Made by a program: the position numbers and the translations under genes. Positions 8,914-17,454 of a stretch of 64,000 nucleotides of DNA are shown here, in pieces. Under the pieces are notes generated by a model, which worked only from the letters and a program-made list of their open reading frames with translations, was not told the DNA's origin and did no database searches. The DNA comes from Betaproteobacteria bacterium. GTDB lineage: Bacteria > Pseudomonadota > Gammaproteobacteria > Burkholderiales > Casimicrobiaceae. The stretch lies in assembly GCA_013298695.1 (NCBI GenBank), contig JAAFIS010000013.1, forward strand, positions 1-64,000. Direction: 5' to 3'. Within the stretch, counting starts at the first letter, position 1; every line of letters begins with the position of its first letter.

Positions 8914-9504
8914 TTGACCACGCCAGTTTCGTTCAAAGCGCTCATCGACGCGCTCAAAGCGCTTCCTGGCGTAGGCCCACGCACGGCGCAACGCATCGCT
9001 TTCGAACTTGTACAACGCAGACGCGAAGAAGCGAGCGGCCTTGCGCGGGCGCTCGAAACGGCGCTGGAGAAATTGCGCTCCTGCGAACGCTGTAACACTT
9101 TGTCTGAAACGCCGATTTGCGCGCTGTGCGCATCGCCGCGTCGCGATCCGACTCTGCTTTGTGTCGTTGAAACACCTGCCGATCAAATCACGCTCGAACA
9201 TTCCGGCGCGTTCAGTGGCATGTATTTCGTGCTCATGGGACGCATCTCGCCGCTCGACGGCATCGGCCCTGACGACGTGCAACTCGAAACGCTCATCAAC
9301 CGCGCGAGCGACGGCGTCGTCAAAGAAGTCATCCTCGCTACCAACTTCACCAACGAAGGCGAAGTCACCGCCCACGTCATCGGTGAATTGCTAGAAAAGC
9401 AAGGCGTGAAAGTGTCGCGTCTCGCGCGAGGGATTCCGATTGGGTCGGAGTTGGAGTATGTGGATGCTGCGACGGTGGCGCAGGCGGTTAGGGAGCGGAG
9501 ATAG
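8914..9504 (+). CDS. recR: Recombination mediator RecR
   Basis: A 196-residue RecR, which with RecF/RecO loads RecA on gapped DNA. It shows the helix-hairpin-helix [15 protein letters not shown], the four-Cys zinc finger (CERCNTL, then CALC), the Toprim strand [10 protein letters not shown] and the conserved [16 protein letters not shown]. The start is TTG with TGGAGA at 8901-8906, seven bases away, so the non-ATG start is well supported. It is last in the dnaX-ybaB-recR group. The length is standard. Confidence 0.96.
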   Translation: MTTPVSFKALIDALKALPGVGPRTAQRIAFELVQRRREEASGLARALETALEKLRSCERCNTLSETPICALCASPRRDPTLLCVVETPADQITLEHSGAFSGMYFVLMGRISPLDGIGPDDVQLETLINRASDGVVKEVILATNFTNEGEVTAHVIGELLEKQGVKVSRLARGIPIGSELEYVDAATVAQAVRERR

Positions 9505-9597
9505 GCGCGCCGCGAATTCGAGCGCTGGCGTTGTTGCTTTGAAAAATCTCTCCTTCGCCGTACTTACGTGTTGTCTCGTCGCGATTTTTCAAAGCGC

Positions 9598-10056
9598 CTA
9601 GCCATCATCTCGATTGCGCGACGCGTTTTTGTACGTAGTACATGAGTCGTACCCTGCAAATCCCGCCGCAGCAATTCCTGCTATCGAAATTACACCCAAG
9701 ATGGTGGGTAATCCTAAATCGCCCCGCAAGAAAAAAACGGCAGGTACTGCAGCGGTCGCACCCAGAACCAATCCAATCAATCGAAAAATAATCTCGTTTT
9801 TCGACGATCGGGTTTGGTTGTTTATGTTGTCCAACCAATTCCAAAACGCGATCAGACCCCACGTTGCGGCAATCATCCAAATCAGCATCAGACCACCTGA
9901 AACAAATGCGTCAAGATTTGTCGAAGTGCCGCCCAGCGAACTGAAGGCATCGATCAAGCCTAAGATGCTTAAATAAAGCAAGAAAAGAATCTAAGGCGAA
10001 AAAAGCAACGTGCCTGCTATTGCGAGCATTTTGAAGTAGCGGTGTTTCTTTGTCAT
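9598..10056 (-). pseudogene. Small membrane protein interrupted by an in-frame TAG
   Basis: Reading from an ATG at 10056 gives MTKKHRYFKMLAIAGTLLFS, then P and a TAG at 9993-9991. The same frame then continues for 130 codons as ILFLLYLSILGLIDAFSSLG and onward to 9598. The pre-stop part (basic N-terminus, then hydrophobic) joins naturally to the post-stop hydrophobic stretch, as if one first membrane helix were cut. The rest has about three more hydrophobic segments (GGLMLIWMIAATWGLIAFW, LIGLVLGATAAVPAVFFL, GVISIAGIAAAGFAGY). A TTG at 9981 could restart translation. No family recognised. Recent nonsense mutation, sequencing error and restart are all possible. Confidence 0.55.
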
Positions 10057-10141
10057 GAGACCAATTATTGCAGTGATAAGTTGGCGCGAAACGGTATTTT
10101 GTTTTGCAAATCATTTCTCGTGCCCCAAGAAAACTCATTGC

Positions 10142-10167
10142 GTAGCCCGGATGCTCGCATCCGGGTT
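10142..10167. repeat. REP-like palindrome, CCCGGATG type
   Basis: AGCCCGGATG and CATCCGGGTT form a near-perfect inverted repeat around CTCG. This resembles a common intergenic palindrome of proteobacteria. Confidence 0.6.
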
Positions 10168-10216
10168 CCCGTACATCTTCGCGCAGCGATCAATTTAATG
10201 ACGACTCGTCACGTTT

Positions 10217-10240
10217 GATCGCGGCAGAGCCGCTCCTACA
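10217..10240. repeat. REP-like repeat, GCCGCTCCTACA type
   Basis: GATCGCGGCAGAGCCGCTCC continues into TACA. The same motif (ATCGCGGCAAAGCCGCTCCT) recurs inside the acetoacetyl-CoA synthetase gene at 22835. Confidence 0.65.
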
Positions 10241-10289
10241 AGTCGGAGAACCGCGATGCGAGCGTCGAGTCCACGCCATTCGCTCTGAT

Positions 10290-10405
10290 CCCCCCCCCTT
10301 CAGGGGGACGCTTAGGGTGGGGATGGGTTTTCGCTGCATGTACCGACCTTTCCTCAACCACCAAACCCCATCCCCCTCCTAGCCTCCCCCTTGAAGGGGG
10401 AGGGA
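10290..10405. repeat. REP-like inverted pair, CCCCCTTCAGGGGG type
   Basis: The left arm contains CCCCCCTTCAGGGGGACG and GGGTGGGGATGGG (to 10326). The right arm from 10365 contains CCCCATCCCCCTCC and CCTCCCCCTTGAAGGGGGAG. The two arms are related copies in opposite orientation. Confidence 0.65.
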
Positions 10406-10449
10406 CTGTGCGTTGAGTGTGATGTTAAAAAATCGTTGACGCTGCTGAA

Positions 10450-11268
10450 TCAATGCGCCGCGACGAAATCGGCAACCGCAACAAACTGCTCGCAAGACAA
10501 CGTCTCCGCGCGCGCTTGCGGGTCGACGTTTAGCGATGCCCAAGCGTCGACAGGCACGAACGCCCCCAAGCTTTTACGAATCATTTTTCTTCGCTGGGTG
10601 AAGGCGGCGGTGACGATGTTGGCGAACGTTTTTTCGTTCTTTGGGCGAAGCCTTTCCGCGCCAAGCGGTGACAGCCGAACAATCGATGAATCTACCGACG
10701 GCATGGGTTTGAACGCTGTGGGCGGCACGTCGAAACATTTCACGACGTCGAATCGATATTGCAGCATCACGGAAAGCCGTCCACGCGCGTCTTCGCCTTC
10801 GCGCGCAGCCATGCGATCAACCACTTCTTTTTGCAGCATAAACGTCATGTCGGTAATGCGATCTTCATAATCGCAAAGGCGAAACAAAATCGGTGTGGAA
10901 ATGTTGTACGGCAGATTGCCGACGACGCGTAAGGGCGCGGGCAACGTGGCGAAATCGAATTCGAGTGCGTCACCTTCGTGAATGCGCAATTGATCGTGCG
11001 TGAATTCGGTTTTAAGCCGCGCGACAAGATCGCGATCAATTTCTACGACGTCGAGGCTGGCGCGTTGTCCGTCGCTACATTTCGTGTTGATCGCATCAAG
11101 TAATTCGCGAGTGAGCGCAGCTTGGCCGGGGCCGATTTCGACGATGTGATCGTTCGGCTTTGGATCAATAGCGTCGACGATGCGAGCGATGTAGTTGCGA
11201 TCAACGAGAAAGTTTTGACCAAAGCGCTTTTTGGCGCGGTGACGAGTAGGTATTGAATTTGAATCCAC
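10450..11268 (-). CDS. rsmA: 16S rRNA dimethyladenosine transferase RsmA
   Basis: A 272-residue KsgA/RsmA that N6-dimethylates two adjacent adenines in the 3'-terminal helix of 16S rRNA. It has KKRFGQNFL, the SAM motif I EIGPGQAALT, the acidic strand VVEIDRDL and the catalytic NLPYNIS. The C-terminal helical domain includes FTQRRKMIRKSL. The start is GTG at 11268; no strong Shine-Dalgarno is seen. The neighbours are REP-like repeats on both sides rather than the pdxA or surA partners known elsewhere. Confidence 0.95.
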   Translation of the reverse strand: MDSNSIPTRHRAKKRFGQNFLVDRNYIARIVDAIDPKPNDHIVEIGPGQAALTRELLDAINTKCSDGQRASLDVVEIDRDLVARLKTEFTHDQLRIHEGDALEFDFATLPAPLRVVGNLPYNISTPILFRLCDYEDRITDMTFMLQKEVVDRMAAREGEDARGRLSVMLQYRFDVVKCFDVPPTAFKPMPSVDSSIVRLSPLGAERLRPKNEKTFANIVTAAFTQRRKMIRKSLGAFVPVDAWASLNVDPQARAETLSCEQFVAVADFVAAH

Positions 11269-11329
11269 GTGCTTATTTTCTTCTAATGCCGCACGTCCAT
11301 GGTTGATCGAGTGGCCGCAGTTTTCCTGC

Positions 11330-11437
11330 TGTCATCCCCGCGAAGGCGGGGACCCAGTCCCGGAACGGCAGAACGCGCGAATGTGATCGAACATCCAATC
11401 CAGCTCGGTCTGGGTCCCCGCCTTCGCGGGGATGACA
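11330..11437. repeat. Perfect inverted REP-like pair
   Basis: The arm at 11330-11357 (TGTCATCCCCGCGAAGGCGG, then GGACCCAG) is matched exactly in reverse at 11410-11437, 28 bp each, with a 52-bp core. It lies between the 3' end of the DUF3445 gene and the start of rsmA. Confidence 0.8.
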
Positions 11438-11482
11438 ACATATAGGAAAGATCGGTGGGTTTGAAGAGACTGTTGCACAAAA

Positions 11483-12454
11483 CTAGCGTTGCGCGTGGAG
11501 CGCATCAAGTTCATCAAGCAATCGCGGCATCGCCGCAGTCATCCCACGATACGCAACAACCGCTGGCGTCATCGAACGCAGCGCATCGGCAAGCTCACGC
11601 GCACGTTCAGGCGCGGCGTGCAACACGCCAACCATCGGACTCATCATCACCCGAATAAAAAACACCGCGCGGGCAAATTGCGGCAGCGGCCACGTTGTTT
11701 GTCGTTCTACGCGAAAGAAGAGGCGCGGTAACAACGGCGATGGATCAGCGAGCGTTTGAGCCCAGGAATAATCGTTTTGCTCTGGATGTTGATCGAGCGA
11801 CGACGAGGGGACGATGAGCCACACGTGGCGCAGCATCGGTTGCTTGATAAACGCCATCGTCATGATGCTTGAACCCGCGGCGAGGAGCATTTGATTATCA
11901 GCAACGGGTGCGTGAATCTGCGCGAAATCGAGGCCAAGTTTTTCGCGTGGATCCCAGCGTGAGGGGAAACAGACTGAGAGGTATTCGGTGCGCAGCGCGT
12001 CGTTTTCGTTTTTGAGGATGACGAAATCTTCTTGCAGCGAGAGCGCGACGTTTACCCCCTCTCCCGCAGCGCGGGAGAGGGTTGGGGTGAGGGCGGGGTT
12101 TTTCACGCCCTTGTCTTGATTGGACGATTCGCGGAGAAATTTGATGTGTTTTTCATCAGTGATTGCGTGTGTTGCTGCCCTCACCCTAACCCTCTCCCGC
12201 AGCGCGGGAGAGGGAACTAGGCTGCAAATCGCCTCGAGCGCGTCAGAATGCGCAACCCCCACTATCGCCCGCTCCGCAGCCTCACGCAACACCCGCTCAC
12301 GCGCTCTCGCATACGCGGGCGCAAGCTCGTCTTGCAACAGTAATGCGGGCGAAAGAGGATCGAGTTTCTCTAAATTCGGCCGCATACGAAACGGCGCGCT
12401 CACTGGCCAGGGCATGCGCTCAGCAGGAGTTAACCAGTCGATCAGTGCGCCCAT
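11483..12454 (-). CDS. Haem-dependent oxidative N-demethylase-like (DUF3445)
   Basis: A 323-residue protein matching the DUF3445 / HODM-alpha family. Key segments are CFPSRWDPREKLGLDFAQIH, RVERQTTWPLPQ and AVFFIRVMMSP. Known HODM enzymes demethylate methylamines and bind haem through a PAS-like domain. The N-terminus has the expected PF-RM-P-L and ER segments. Residues about 81-135 are foreign to the family: they are coded by two inverted REP-like repeats plus the DNA between them, read through in frame (LVPSPALRERVRVR and ALTPTLSRAAGEGV). The start ATG overlaps the end of the upstream exonuclease gene by 13 bp, so the two are probably co-transcribed. Activity with the insert is uncertain. 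Confidence 0.75.
   Translation of the reverse strand: MGALIDWLTPAERMPWPVSAPFRMRPNLEKLDPLSPALLLQDELAPAYARARERVLREAAERAIVGVAHSDALEAICSLVPSPALRERVRVRAATHAITDEKHIKFLRESSNQDKGVKNPALTPTLSRAAGEGVNVALSLQEDFVILKNENDALRTEYLSVCFPSRWDPREKLGLDFAQIHAPVADNQMLLAAGSSIMTMAFIKQPMLRHVWLIVPSSSLDQHPEQNDYSWAQTLADPSPLLPRLFFRVERQTTWPLPQFARAVFFIRVMMSPMVGVLHAAPERARELADALRSMTPAVVAYRGMTAAMPRLLDELDALHAQR
12055..12214. repeat. Inverted REP-like pair inside the DUF3445 gene
   Basis: Arm A at 12055-12094 and arm B at 12177-12214 both contain CCTCTCCCGCAGCGCGGGAG. They extend as GTTGGGGTGAGGGC (A) and GCCCTCACCCTAAC (B), so they lie in opposite orientation. The reading frame of the host gene passes through both arms and the core with no stop. 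Confidence 0.8.
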
Positions 12455-13221
12455 GCAGCAAGATATTCTTTCCAGTGCGGCCCGGGCAGCGAGGCCAGTT
12501 TGTCTCGCATCATTTTCGTTTCATTCGCGTATTGGGTTGCGTCGAGTTCGCCGCGCATGGCGAGAAAGCGAATGAATACGAGATAGGTGTTCACCACGTC
12601 GGTTTCGCAGTACGCGCGAATGTTCGCGAGCTCGCCGCGCTGAAATGCGTCCCACACTTTGCTGCCGTCCATGCCGAGCTTGCCCGCGAACCCGCAGAGC
12701 TTGGCCATCACATCAAGCGGCGCACTCGCGCGCGCTTGATAGAGCGCGAGAAAATCCATCAAATCGAGATGACGCTCTTTGTATCGATTCAAATAGTGAT
12801 CGAAATTAAACGCGCGATCATTGGCACCGGTTTCGAGCAAACGCGATGCAGCGACGCCGTTAATCAGTCCGCGCTGAATGAGCACCGGCAAATCAAAACC
12901 GCCGCCATTCCACGACACCAGTTGCGGCGTTTTCCGCTCGACGATGTCGAAGAATTTCTGCAACAGCGACGCTTCATCATCACTTTCTTCACCGAGCGTC
13001 CACACCGCGAGTTTGTCGTTGCCTTCGCGCAGAACGCAGGAGATGGCGCACACGCGCTGCAAATACGTTGGCAAAAACTCACTGCCGTTTTTGATGCGCT
13101 GCTGAGCAAAGGCCCACTTCGCAACCTCTGCGTCAGCGAGCGTTTCAGGCAGGTTGTGGAGACGACGCAATCCCGCTACGTCCGGGATGGTTTCGATGTC
13201 GAAGATCAGCGTTGGATACAT
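12442..13221 (-). CDS. Predicted 3'-5' exonuclease, PolB-type
   Basis: A 259-residue protein of the DNA_pol_B_exo2 family (predicted 3'-5' exonucleases related to the PolB proofreading domain). The start MYPTLIFDIETIPD carries the first catalytic Asp and Glu. SWNGGGFDLPVLIQR is the ExoII-type motif with Asp. The third motif is probably AYCETDVVNTYLVF with Asp. The frame is open to 13284, but the homologous N-terminus begins at 13221. Its end overlaps the DUF3445 start. Likely a cytoplasmic DNA repair or processing nuclease. Confidence 0.85.
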   Translation of the reverse strand: MYPTLIFDIETIPDVAGLRRLHNLPETLADAEVAKWAFAQQRIKNGSEFLPTYLQRVCAISCVLREGNDKLAVWTLGEESDDEASLLQKFFDIVERKTPQLVSWNGGGFDLPVLIQRGLINGVAASRLLETGANDRAFNFDHYLNRYKERHLDLMDFLALYQARASAPLDVMAKLCGFAGKLGMDGSKVWDAFQRGELANIRAYCETDVVNTYLVFIRFLAMRGELDATQYANETKMMRDKLASLPGPHWKEYLAAWAH

Positions 13222-13369
13222 CCGAAGATTGTAGAAGCGCGGGAGCGGGTCAGCGTGACGCCACCGTAGGATCGCGCATCGCATAAGCTCCGATCGGTTT
13301 GCGCTCCGCTTGCTGCTGGGCAGGAACGGTAACTAAACAGACACAGCTTATCTCTTATAACGACATACG

Positions 13370-13435
13370 AATTGGGCGAAAATGGAACCGGCGATTATTC
13401 TCGATAACGTGCAAAATACGCAGTGTCGCCCAATT
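13370..13435. repeat. Dispersed 3' element, copy 2
   Basis: Perfect terminal inverted repeat AATTGGGCGA (13370-13379) / TCGCCCAATT (13426-13435) around an AT-rich core with TTCTCGATAACG. It lies downstream of the exonuclease/GIY-YIG gene. This copy best defines the element ends. Confidence 0.75.
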
Positions 13436-13514
13436 TAAAAAGGAATACAGCGCATTCTTTATTGGTAAAACACTACAGTCTTGCCTCGCGCCACAGCCGG
13501 GTACCGACCTTCAA

Positions 13515-14933
13515 TCATTGCGCAGCACGCGCCGACGCCTCTCGAAACCGGTGCCGATACTGTGCGAGTGTTCGGGTTAGCAATCGATAAACATCGCCAT
13601 CAAACGGCATGCGCTCACCGCCTGCAAGTGCGCACCATTGGTCAAACTGCAGCAGGTCGCAGCGATCATTGGTTGCGTCTTGCTCTTCGTAAATGACTTT
13701 CCCTGCAAACGGCCAACGCGGCATTTCAAGGGCACCTACAGCCGCGAGCAAACGATCACGGTGCAGCGTGCGCGACTCCGCGCCATCACAAACGCCATGA
13801 CAGCGCCCCACTTGTCTCGGAAAACAAGGCTCGCCCGGGTGTCGCGGACGAGAGATACCGATCGCGTGGTCGCACAACTCATGCTCTCGAGCTGCAAACA
13901 TTAGCCACTTCCGTGCACTGGCTTTGTCGCTGAACGGCCCAATCCGTAGCACCTTGGTGTTGCCTGCTTCAAACGCTTCGGCGTCAGACGCGAGTTGCCA
14001 GCTCGGGATTTCCGAGTCATCAGAAAAAGTGAGGAAACCCGTTTTCATCTTGCGTCGTAACGTGACGTTATGAAGCGGCAATTTTTCTTTCACGAGCTGC
14101 GCTTCCAGCAGTAATGCACCGAACTCGCCAGCCGTCGGAATCCATTCGAGTCGCCTAATTTCTTGCGACAGTCGAATGTCGTTGGGTGTCATGTGATCGC
14201 TCGAGAAATGCGCTCGCACCCGCTCGCGAAGTGCCTTTGCTTTACCGATGTAAATCGGCAAATCGTTGACGCCGAAAAATAAATAAACCCCCGGAGAGTC
14301 GGGCAGCTCGTCGAGCGCTGACTGCGGCAAATGAGCGGGTAACGACGGCATTTTCAACAGCGACTTCGCTGCCGCAGCCACAGTTTCGGTGGCTAGCTCA
14401 TCGCACGCATGGTGCACAAATCGGGCAGTCACGTTCGCGTCGCCCATGGCGCGGTGACGATCGTCAACGAAGAGACGATGCCTCGCTGCAACCGCATCTA
14501 GCCCATGGCCAGTCGATTCGGGGTAGAGTTTGCGCGACAGGCGGACGGTGCACAACACATCGCTGGTAAACGCTTCGCCCTCGCGGCGAAACGCGTTTTT
14601 AATGAAGCCGTAGTCAAATCGCGCATTGTGCGCAACGAAGTAGGCACCCTGCAACATCTCTCGAACCGCGTCACGGCAATCAAAGAATGAAGGCGCGTCG
14701 CGAACCATCGCGTTAGTGATTCCGGTGAGCGACTGAATTTCAGCGGGGATCGCGACACCGGGATTGATTAGTGATTGCCAAACACGCGGCGGCTCATTTT
14801 TAGAGAAGCGGATGATTGCGACTTCGGTCAGTCGATCTTCGAGCGGGCGCATACCCGTTGTTTCAACGTCGATGAATGCGAAGTCGCCGAGAGCGAGGAG
14901 AGCGGCGGGAAGGTTGTTGGGAGCAGCGGTCAC
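13515..14933 (-). CDS. DnaQ-like exonuclease fused to GIY-YIG nuclease domain
   Basis: A 472-residue two-nuclease protein. The N-terminal DEDDh exonuclease has FIDVETTGM, AHNARFDYGFI and HRAMGDANVT, whose His and Asp complete the set. A UvrC/Cho-type GIY-YIG domain follows from about residue 220 (SPGVYLFFGVNDLPIYIGKA, then LRERVRAHF). The C-terminal third has Cys pairs (CFPRQVGRCHGVC) as in UvrC/Cho relatives. Similar fusions are known in Betaproteobacteria and are thought to act in repair. The upstream frame (to 14999) is coded by a repeat, so GTG at 14933 or TTG at 14939 is the likely start. Confidence 0.85.
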   Translation of the reverse strand: MTAAPNNLPAALLALGDFAFIDVETTGMRPLEDRLTEVAIIRFSKNEPPRVWQSLINPGVAIPAEIQSLTGITNAMVRDAPSFFDCRDAVREMLQGAYFVAHNARFDYGFIKNAFRREGEAFTSDVLCTVRLSRKLYPESTGHGLDAVAARHRLFVDDRHRAMGDANVTARFVHHACDELATETVAAAAKSLLKMPSLPAHLPQSALDELPDSPGVYLFFGVNDLPIYIGKAKALRERVRAHFSSDHMTPNDIRLSQEIRRLEWIPTAGEFGALLLEAQLVKEKLPLHNVTLRRKMKTGFLTFSDDSEIPSWQLASDAEAFEAGNTKVLRIGPFSDKASARKWLMFAAREHELCDHAIGISRPRHPGEPCFPRQVGRCHGVCDGAESRTLHRDRLLAAVGALEMPRWPFAGKVIYEEQDATNDRCDLLQFDQWCALAGGERMPFDGDVYRLLTRTLAQYRHRFREASARAAQ

Positions 14934-14954
14934 GTGCAAATTATGAAGCGAATT

Positions 14955-15001
14955 CTGGGGGCGCGCTTGCGCGCGATTCGCGCACAAGCGCGATCCCACA
15001 G
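14955..15001. repeat. REP-like palindrome
   Basis: GCGCGCTTGCGCGCGATTCG is followed by CGCACAAGCGCGATCCCACA, giving two mutually pairing halves bordered by CTG and CAG. It fills the gap between the AEC transporter gene and the exonuclease gene. Confidence 0.55.
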
Positions 15002-15009
15002 AAACTCAA

Positions 15010-15951
15010 TCACGGCTTGGGCACGAGCGCTAGCGCCAACGTCACGCTCAGCAACGCGGCGATGCTCGACGCTGCAGTGGCGGCCGTCACCATATCCTCA
15101 TTGGTGCGATAGCGCTGCGCGAAGATAAACGCGTTTACGCCGGTCGGCAGCGCCGCACACACTACAGCGACGGCGGTGTATAGCGGGGACAAACCGACCG
15201 CGTAGCATGCGGCAAACATGAGCAGTGGATGCAGAAAGTTTTTGATTAACGTGAAGGCAAACGCGGCGCGCAGATTTTCGCTCAGCGCCATTTTCGAGAG
15301 CTGCGCACCCATCAATACCAACATGATCGGCCCAGCGGCTGATGACAGAAAACTAAGCGGCTGATCGAACCATGACGGCAGCGGAATCTTGAAAAAATTC
15401 CACGCGAGCCCGACAAGAATGGGCAGGATCACCGGATGAATCAACGATTGTTTCACTACGTGCAACACCGTTTTCCCGAGTGTTTCTGTGCTCATTGCAC
15501 GCTTGGCGCGCCACACTTCAATCCACACCGTGGCGGTGGTGATGATGATCAGCGAGTGCAGCGCAATGATGGAGAGCTGCAGCTTGAGTCCCGCTTCGCC
15601 AAACGCAAGCTTTTGGATGGGAACACCGAGCTGCACTGTGTTTGAAAACACGCCGGTCACGCCGAGCACAACCGCGCCAGGAATTGCTTCTTTCCAGACA
15701 TTGCGAGAAAAAAATGCAATGGCGAAAAACCAGACGACCGTCACCGAAAAGTAGGTAGCTAGCAGCTGGAAATCGGCGACGTCGAAGGTGGAAGTGGCCA
15801 TCGCCCGAAACAAGAGGCAGGGTAGAAACAGAAAAAACACCAGGTCAGAAAGCGCTTTGATGCCCGCGCTGTCCATGACGCGCTTGCCTGCGATATAGCC
15901 GGCAATCACAATTATTGCCGCGGGCAAAATGACTTGGAGCGTGGTGAGCAC
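15010..15951 (-). CDS. AEC family transporter
   Basis: A 313-residue auxin-efflux-carrier-family permease with about ten hydrophobic helices, starting ILPAAIIVIAGYIAGKRV. It has the family-typical GVFSNTVQLGVPI in the fourth segment and AALPTGVNAFIFAQRY in the last third. Bacterial members export or import small organic acids such as malate; the substrate is not readable here. The GTG start at 15951 is 18 bp from the end of the CorC-like gene, which suggests a two-gene operon. Confidence 0.88.
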   Translation of the reverse strand: MLTTLQVILPAAIIVIAGYIAGKRVMDSAGIKALSDLVFFLFLPCLLFRAMATSTFDVADFQLLATYFSVTVVWFFAIAFFSRNVWKEAIPGAVVLGVTGVFSNTVQLGVPIQKLAFGEAGLKLQLSIIALHSLIIITTATVWIEVWRAKRAMSTETLGKTVLHVVKQSLIHPVILPILVGLAWNFFKIPLPSWFDQPLSFLSSAAGPIMLVLMGAQLSKMALSENLRAAFAFTLIKNFLHPLLMFAACYAVGLSPLYTAVAVVCAALPTGVNAFIFAQRYRTNEDMVTAATAASSIAALLSVTLALALVPKP

Positions 15952-15969
15952 TACTTTTCGCGAGTGACG

Positions 15970-17271
15970 CTAAACGCCAGTTTCTTCGTGTGGCGGCGTG
16001 ACGAGCAACTTGTCGACGCGCTTGCCGTCCATATCGAGCACTTCGAAGCGGTATTCGGTCAGCGCGGCCTGGTCGCCGACGCGAGCAATGCGACCGAGTT
16101 CTGCCATCACGAATCCGCCGAGCGTTCGATATTGTTCGTCGAGTTCCCCAGGAAAACGGGGTGCATCGGTGAATATCTCTCGGAACCGATCAAGCGTCAT
16201 CGCTCCGTCCACCAGCCAGGTGCCGTCAGCGCGCTTCGTCGCATCGGAATCTGCTGGTTCGCCTTCTTCGCCGAGATCGCCAACGATCGCTTCCAGAACG
16301 TCTTTGAGCGTGACTAAACCCAACACTTCACCGTGTTCGTCGACCACAAAACCCATCGAGGCTTGGGTTCGTTTGAACGTTTCCAACACTTCGAGCACGG
16401 TCACGGTTTCCGGTACGAACAACGCCTCTTTGCGCACGCGCTCTGGCATTAATTTGCCGCTTTTGAGCTGATGTGCAAGTAAGTCGCCAGAGTCGATTAC
16501 ACCAATGACGTTAGACACGTCATCGCGCACCACGGGATAAACCGTGAACGTGCTTTCCATAAGCAGTTTTGCGATGTCATCAGGATCCGCGTTGACGTCG
16601 ATGTAGACCATGTCAGCCCGTGGCGTCATGATGCGATCTACGGTGTAGTCATCAAGATTAAACACGCGCTGCACGATTTTTGTTTCATCGGCTTCGAACA
16701 CGCCTGCGTTCGCGCCTTGCTGCATCAGACCTTTAATTTCCTCTTCAGTGATTAAATTGTCTTCGTCTCTGGGGCGTCCGAAAGGGCGCACCAATAAGTC
16801 GGTGGCCCACGATAGAAACTTCACCAACGGCGACGCGATTTTTTCGATCACCTTCATCGGTCGCGAAATACGACGCGCAATCGTTTCGGGGTAAAGCAGC
16901 CCGATCCGCTTCGGCACCAGTTCGCCAAAAATAATCGACAGCACGCTTATCACCAGCAACACGAAAAGCGTTGACGTTTCCTTTGCGTAGAGCGCCATCC
17001 ATGGAAACTGTAGCAACCACTTTTCAAGCGGCTCGCTAAATGTGCTCTCACCAAACGCGCCCATAGCAAGCGTGGTTAGCGAAATGCCGGCCTGGACTGT
17101 GGAGAGCAAGCGCGTTGGCTCGCTGGAGAGCTGCAGTGCGACTCGTGCGCCAGCGTCACCGGCTGCCGCGAACTGTTCAAGCCGTATTTTTTTTGAAGAA
17201 ACCAGAGCAATTTCGCTCATGGCAAACAGACCATTCAACAGAATGAGTCCGAAAATAATTAAAACGTCCAA
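15970..17271 (-). CDS. CNNM/CorC-type hemolysin family protein
   Basis: A 433-residue UPF0053 protein. The N-terminal CNNM membrane domain (about 1-190; LLNGLFAMSEIALVSSKK, IIFGELVPKRIGL) is followed by two CBS domains (DRIMTPRADMVYID; ALFVPETVTVLEVLETF, GFVVDEHGEVLGLVT). A C-terminal CorC_HlyC domain ends the protein (YRTLGGFVMAELGRI). Such proteins are linked to Mg2+/Co2+ efflux; haemolysin is a historical name. The start is TTG at 17271. It leads the operon with the AEC transporter. Confidence 0.9.
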   Translation of the reverse strand: MDVLIIFGLILLNGLFAMSEIALVSSKKIRLEQFAAAGDAGARVALQLSSEPTRLLSTVQAGISLTTLAMGAFGESTFSEPLEKWLLQFPWMALYAKETSTLFVLLVISVLSIIFGELVPKRIGLLYPETIARRISRPMKVIEKIASPLVKFLSWATDLLVRPFGRPRDEDNLITEEEIKGLMQQGANAGVFEADETKIVQRVFNLDDYTVDRIMTPRADMVYIDVNADPDDIAKLLMESTFTVYPVVRDDVSNVIGVIDSGDLLAHQLKSGKLMPERVRKEALFVPETVTVLEVLETFKRTQASMGFVVDEHGEVLGLVTLKDVLEAIVGDLGEEGEPADSDATKRADGTWLVDGAMTLDRFREIFTDAPRFPGELDEQYRTLGGFVMAELGRIARVGDQAALTEYRFEVLDMDGKRVDKLLVTPPHEETGV

Positions 17272-17358
17272 GTGGGCGTGCGTCGAAGGAGAGGCCGCTA
17301 GTTTATCGCAGCGCTCGTGCGCTTCTGCACTTAGCTTTTTACAGAAATAGCCATTTCA

Positions 17359-17435
17359 AGCGGGCTAATGGCGTGATAAGTAAGCATCTTGGGAACCATA
17401 TAAAAAGCCCGCTAACCGCAAAGTTATTGGGCTTT
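17359..17435. repeat. Dispersed 3' element, copy 3
   Basis: AGCGGGCT at 17359-17366 pairs perfectly with AGCCCGCT at 17406-17413, and the copy ends with TTATTGGGCTTTT. It sits immediately downstream of the small secreted protein gene. More diverged than the other copies. Confidence 0.45.
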
Positions 17436-17454
17436 TAGACTATTTGCTAAAAAC

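Noticed and set aside
12343-13269. 308-codon plus-strand frame opposite the exonuclease gene
   Set aside because: It is the antisense shadow of the exonuclease and DUF3445 genes, which have clear family motifs. Its own translation shows no family pattern.
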